DNA from: Chelonoidis abingdonii
Lineage: Eukaryota; Chordata; Testudines; Testudinidae
Direction of reading: 5' to 3'
Length of the DNA: 64,000 nucleotides
Assembly (NCBI RefSeq): GCF_003597395.2
Contig: NC_133770.1
Span: 297,113,398 to 297,177,397, forward strand
The notes beneath the pieces are model-generated. The model was not told where the DNA came from. It saw only the letters and a list, made by a program, of their open reading frames with translations, and did no database searches. Positions within the stretch are counted from its first letter, which is position 1, and every line of letters starts with the position of its first letter. The translations under genes and the position numbers were made by a program. Shown in pieces: positions 62,090 through 64,000 of this stretch.

Positions 62090-63600
62090 AAGAAATGTTC
62101 CCAAGAAGCCCAATTGCAGCACACAAGAGCAAATTATATTGGCCCAATGAAACCCCAGAACCAGGCTAGATACTCTTGGGCACCATCGCCAGGTCCCCGT
62201 CACTGATTGCACTGCACACACCCCTAGCACCAGCAAGGAAGGAGAAAGCCCCAGCTCTTGTTCAGAGGAACAGCGGGCTGAGGGAAGTTCACAGCCAGTC
62301 TGCTCAAATCAGCTAAGAGAGATATGGCTGTGTGACTTCGGATCCCATGGCAAATTCCTGTGTGGGCACTGGTGAGGTCAAATCAACACAAGTTGATTGC
62401 TGGTGACCACTGGCTACCGTGGCTGTACTTAGACCTTAAGCAGGACCTGGGCAGGGCAACACACTGAAAATGGTATGTCTACATACAGTGGGAAGTGTGG
62501 CAAATATAAACGTCCCATGTCAGGCCTACCTTCCCCAAGGAGACTCTGGCAACAGGCAGTTTCTGGATAGATCCTGGCTCCAGCCAGTCCATTCTGCAGC
62601 CCGTCTCTGAACATGCCCCAGCCTCCGCTAGGCCTTCTGTTAAGGAACTAGCACAAGAGCCCCCCTCCCTCCAGGCTTGACTTCTCTCAAAGGTGTCTCA
62701 GGAGCTAACAGGCTGTCATTATCCCCCTCCTGGTGGGTGCAAGGCTTGTATAACCTATCCCTGTCCTCCTCAGAGTCCCAGTGGCACTGGGCTGAACCGT
62801 CCTCACCTTGAAGCAAAGCAGCAGGCAGGGACATGATGGCTACTCCATGCTAGGCATGGAAGAAGTGATGGGGCCCTTAGTGCTGCCTGGGATCTCTGAG
62901 TCACAGTAGTGATGTGTGTTGCAGTCTGACCACCACGATGTAGGCAGAGACCGGCAAGGGGTGAGCAGTTAGCTAGAAATCAAACAGCTGATAGTATCCC
63001 AGCAGAAGCCAGCCCCAGAGAAGAAAAACCAGCTGGTCCCATGGGTAGGTAACAGATTACTCCTTCTTGCGCCAAAGCCTTAATGGTAGCTTCTCCAGGC
63101 AGCTGACCCTATGAGGCTTTTTTTTAATTAGAAATTGGTTGAACACTTCTCCTCATTATGGTTTGATTAAGGAGATAGTTAGTCTCACCCAAATACCAGT
63201 GTCATTTGTTTCAGCTGGCACATTCATAACAAATGCATCCTCTGAAAGAATGTTTTTGGCAATGAATTTGTGGTGTTGGGAAGAGGTGCCAGGCTGATGG
63301 GGATGGTGATGGAAATCTCCTTTCCCCATAGGGTAGATGAGGGTTTCCCAAAGCATGGGAGATGAAGAAGTATCGTATGGAAGTGATGTGGAGGGGCCCA
63401 GACAGACCTCTTGGCTGTTCTCCAGTCTCATCTTTTTTAAGGCGTTAGCTTTTTATGGCTGCAAAGAAAAACTTTGAAGTGCAAAACAAATATAACTGAT
63501 GTCTGCCTGAGTTTGCAGACAGCCTGAAACAATAGCTCTGAATTACCCCATTCCCGTCAACGAGTACTATCTCAGATACCAATGATGGTAGCATACAAGC
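62090..63600. other. Stretch without a recognised feature
   Basis: No gene or repeat recognised. Confidence 0.4.
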
Positions 63601-63679
63601 TGATACCGTTACCTATTTTACTACGCATTAAAGCATGTAATGAAAAAGAGAAAGGATCATATTATTTGGATTGTAAATA

Positions 63680-63775
63680 CTTTAAGGATGAGTGCCTACT
63701 ACTCTGTACGGTGTCTAACACAGAGAGGCCCAGACCATGACTGGTCCCTAGGCACTGCCATAATAAACATGAAAA
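63680..63775 (+). repeat. Ancient LINE 3'-end fragment (L2/L3-type)
   Basis: CTCTGTACGGTGTCTAACAC, CATGACTGGTCCCTAGGCAC, TGCCATAATAAAC follow the same layout as 58515. Confidence 0.6.
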
Positions 63776-63931
63776 ATAAAATGAAGATCATCAGATTTTC
63801 CAAAAGTGTGGGGCACATGTCACGGAGTGAGGGGAGGGGGGCTCTCAGCAGCTCTATAAATGAAGATGGATAGGCCACTAACAACACATGGCTGGTGGCA
63901 TGGGCCCTGGACTAAAGAGGTGGCCAGCGAT

Positions 63932-63985
63932 AGCAAAGAATTGGACTCAGTGACCCAGAGGTGCCTTCCAGTCCTAGGACTGGTT
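63932..63985 (+). repeat. CR1-like or SINE tail fragment
   Basis: GAATTGGACTCAGTGACCCA and TGCCTTCCAGTCCTAGGAC resemble the variant tail of the SINE at 32081-32268. Head not identified. Confidence 0.5.
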
Positions 63986-64000
63986 TAATTTTCCTGAAGG

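Overview
The window looks like nuclear genomic DNA of a turtle, probably a cryptodire. That rests on three things seen in the sequence: many CR1 LINE fragments ending in the ATTCTATGATT tail, several tRNA-derived SINEs that end in the same CR1-like tail (the turtle Pol III or 'Cry' SINE design), and Penelope-like elements (PLEs) of a kind I associate with turtle genomes. I found no host gene, exon, rRNA, functional tRNA or CRISPR array that I could defend. Almost all open frames are short chance frames or lie inside repeats. There is one assembly gap of 495 N (7110-7604).

Layout. 1-6.4 kb: a decayed LTR-like sequence split by a possible DNA transposon, an anonymous stretch, a Harbinger-like element carrying a small hAT copy, then a CR1 reverse transcriptase remnant cut in two by a solo LTR. 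6.7-8.6 kb: PLE pieces in both orientations around the gap, with an inverted repeat at the head-to-head junction. 9-15.5 kb: small TIR elements, MIR-like and ancient repeats, one SINE and a CR1 end. 15.6-19.1 kb: a hAT element, then a nested stack in which a minus-strand CR1 carries a microinversion, a hAT insertion that itself contains a plus-strand CR1, and an LTR flanked by a direct repeat of about 120 bp. 21-28.8 kb: a minus-strand PLE end containing a SINE, a GC-rich TIR element, an old CR1, an AT-rich repeat, a PLE with RT and endonuclease-region remnants, and another CR1. 29.7-32.3 kb: two SINEs and a solo LTR with a 4-bp target duplication. 34.3-37.1 kb: the 3' part of an endogenous retrovirus (broken env, polypurine tract, 3' LTR), itself interrupted by a second LTR-type element. 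38.4-46.8 kb: CR1 copies, a 5S-rRNA-like SINE fragment, an LTR, a MITE and a SINE. 53.6-55.3 kb: two GC-rich hAT non-autonomous elements with a 63-bp minisatellite between them. 56-64 kb: a CR1 with an FVDD motif, more CR1 tails, hAT copies and ancient repeats.

Nothing here forms a working gene set. The value of the window is its insertion history. Target-site duplications can be read directly for many elements, nesting gives relative ages, and several junctions (inverted, duplicated or inverted-in-place) record rearrangements. Family names come from recognition of termini and motifs, not from a database search. Boundaries of old fragments are accurate to perhaps 10-20 bases; those of elements with target duplications are accurate to the base or nearly so.
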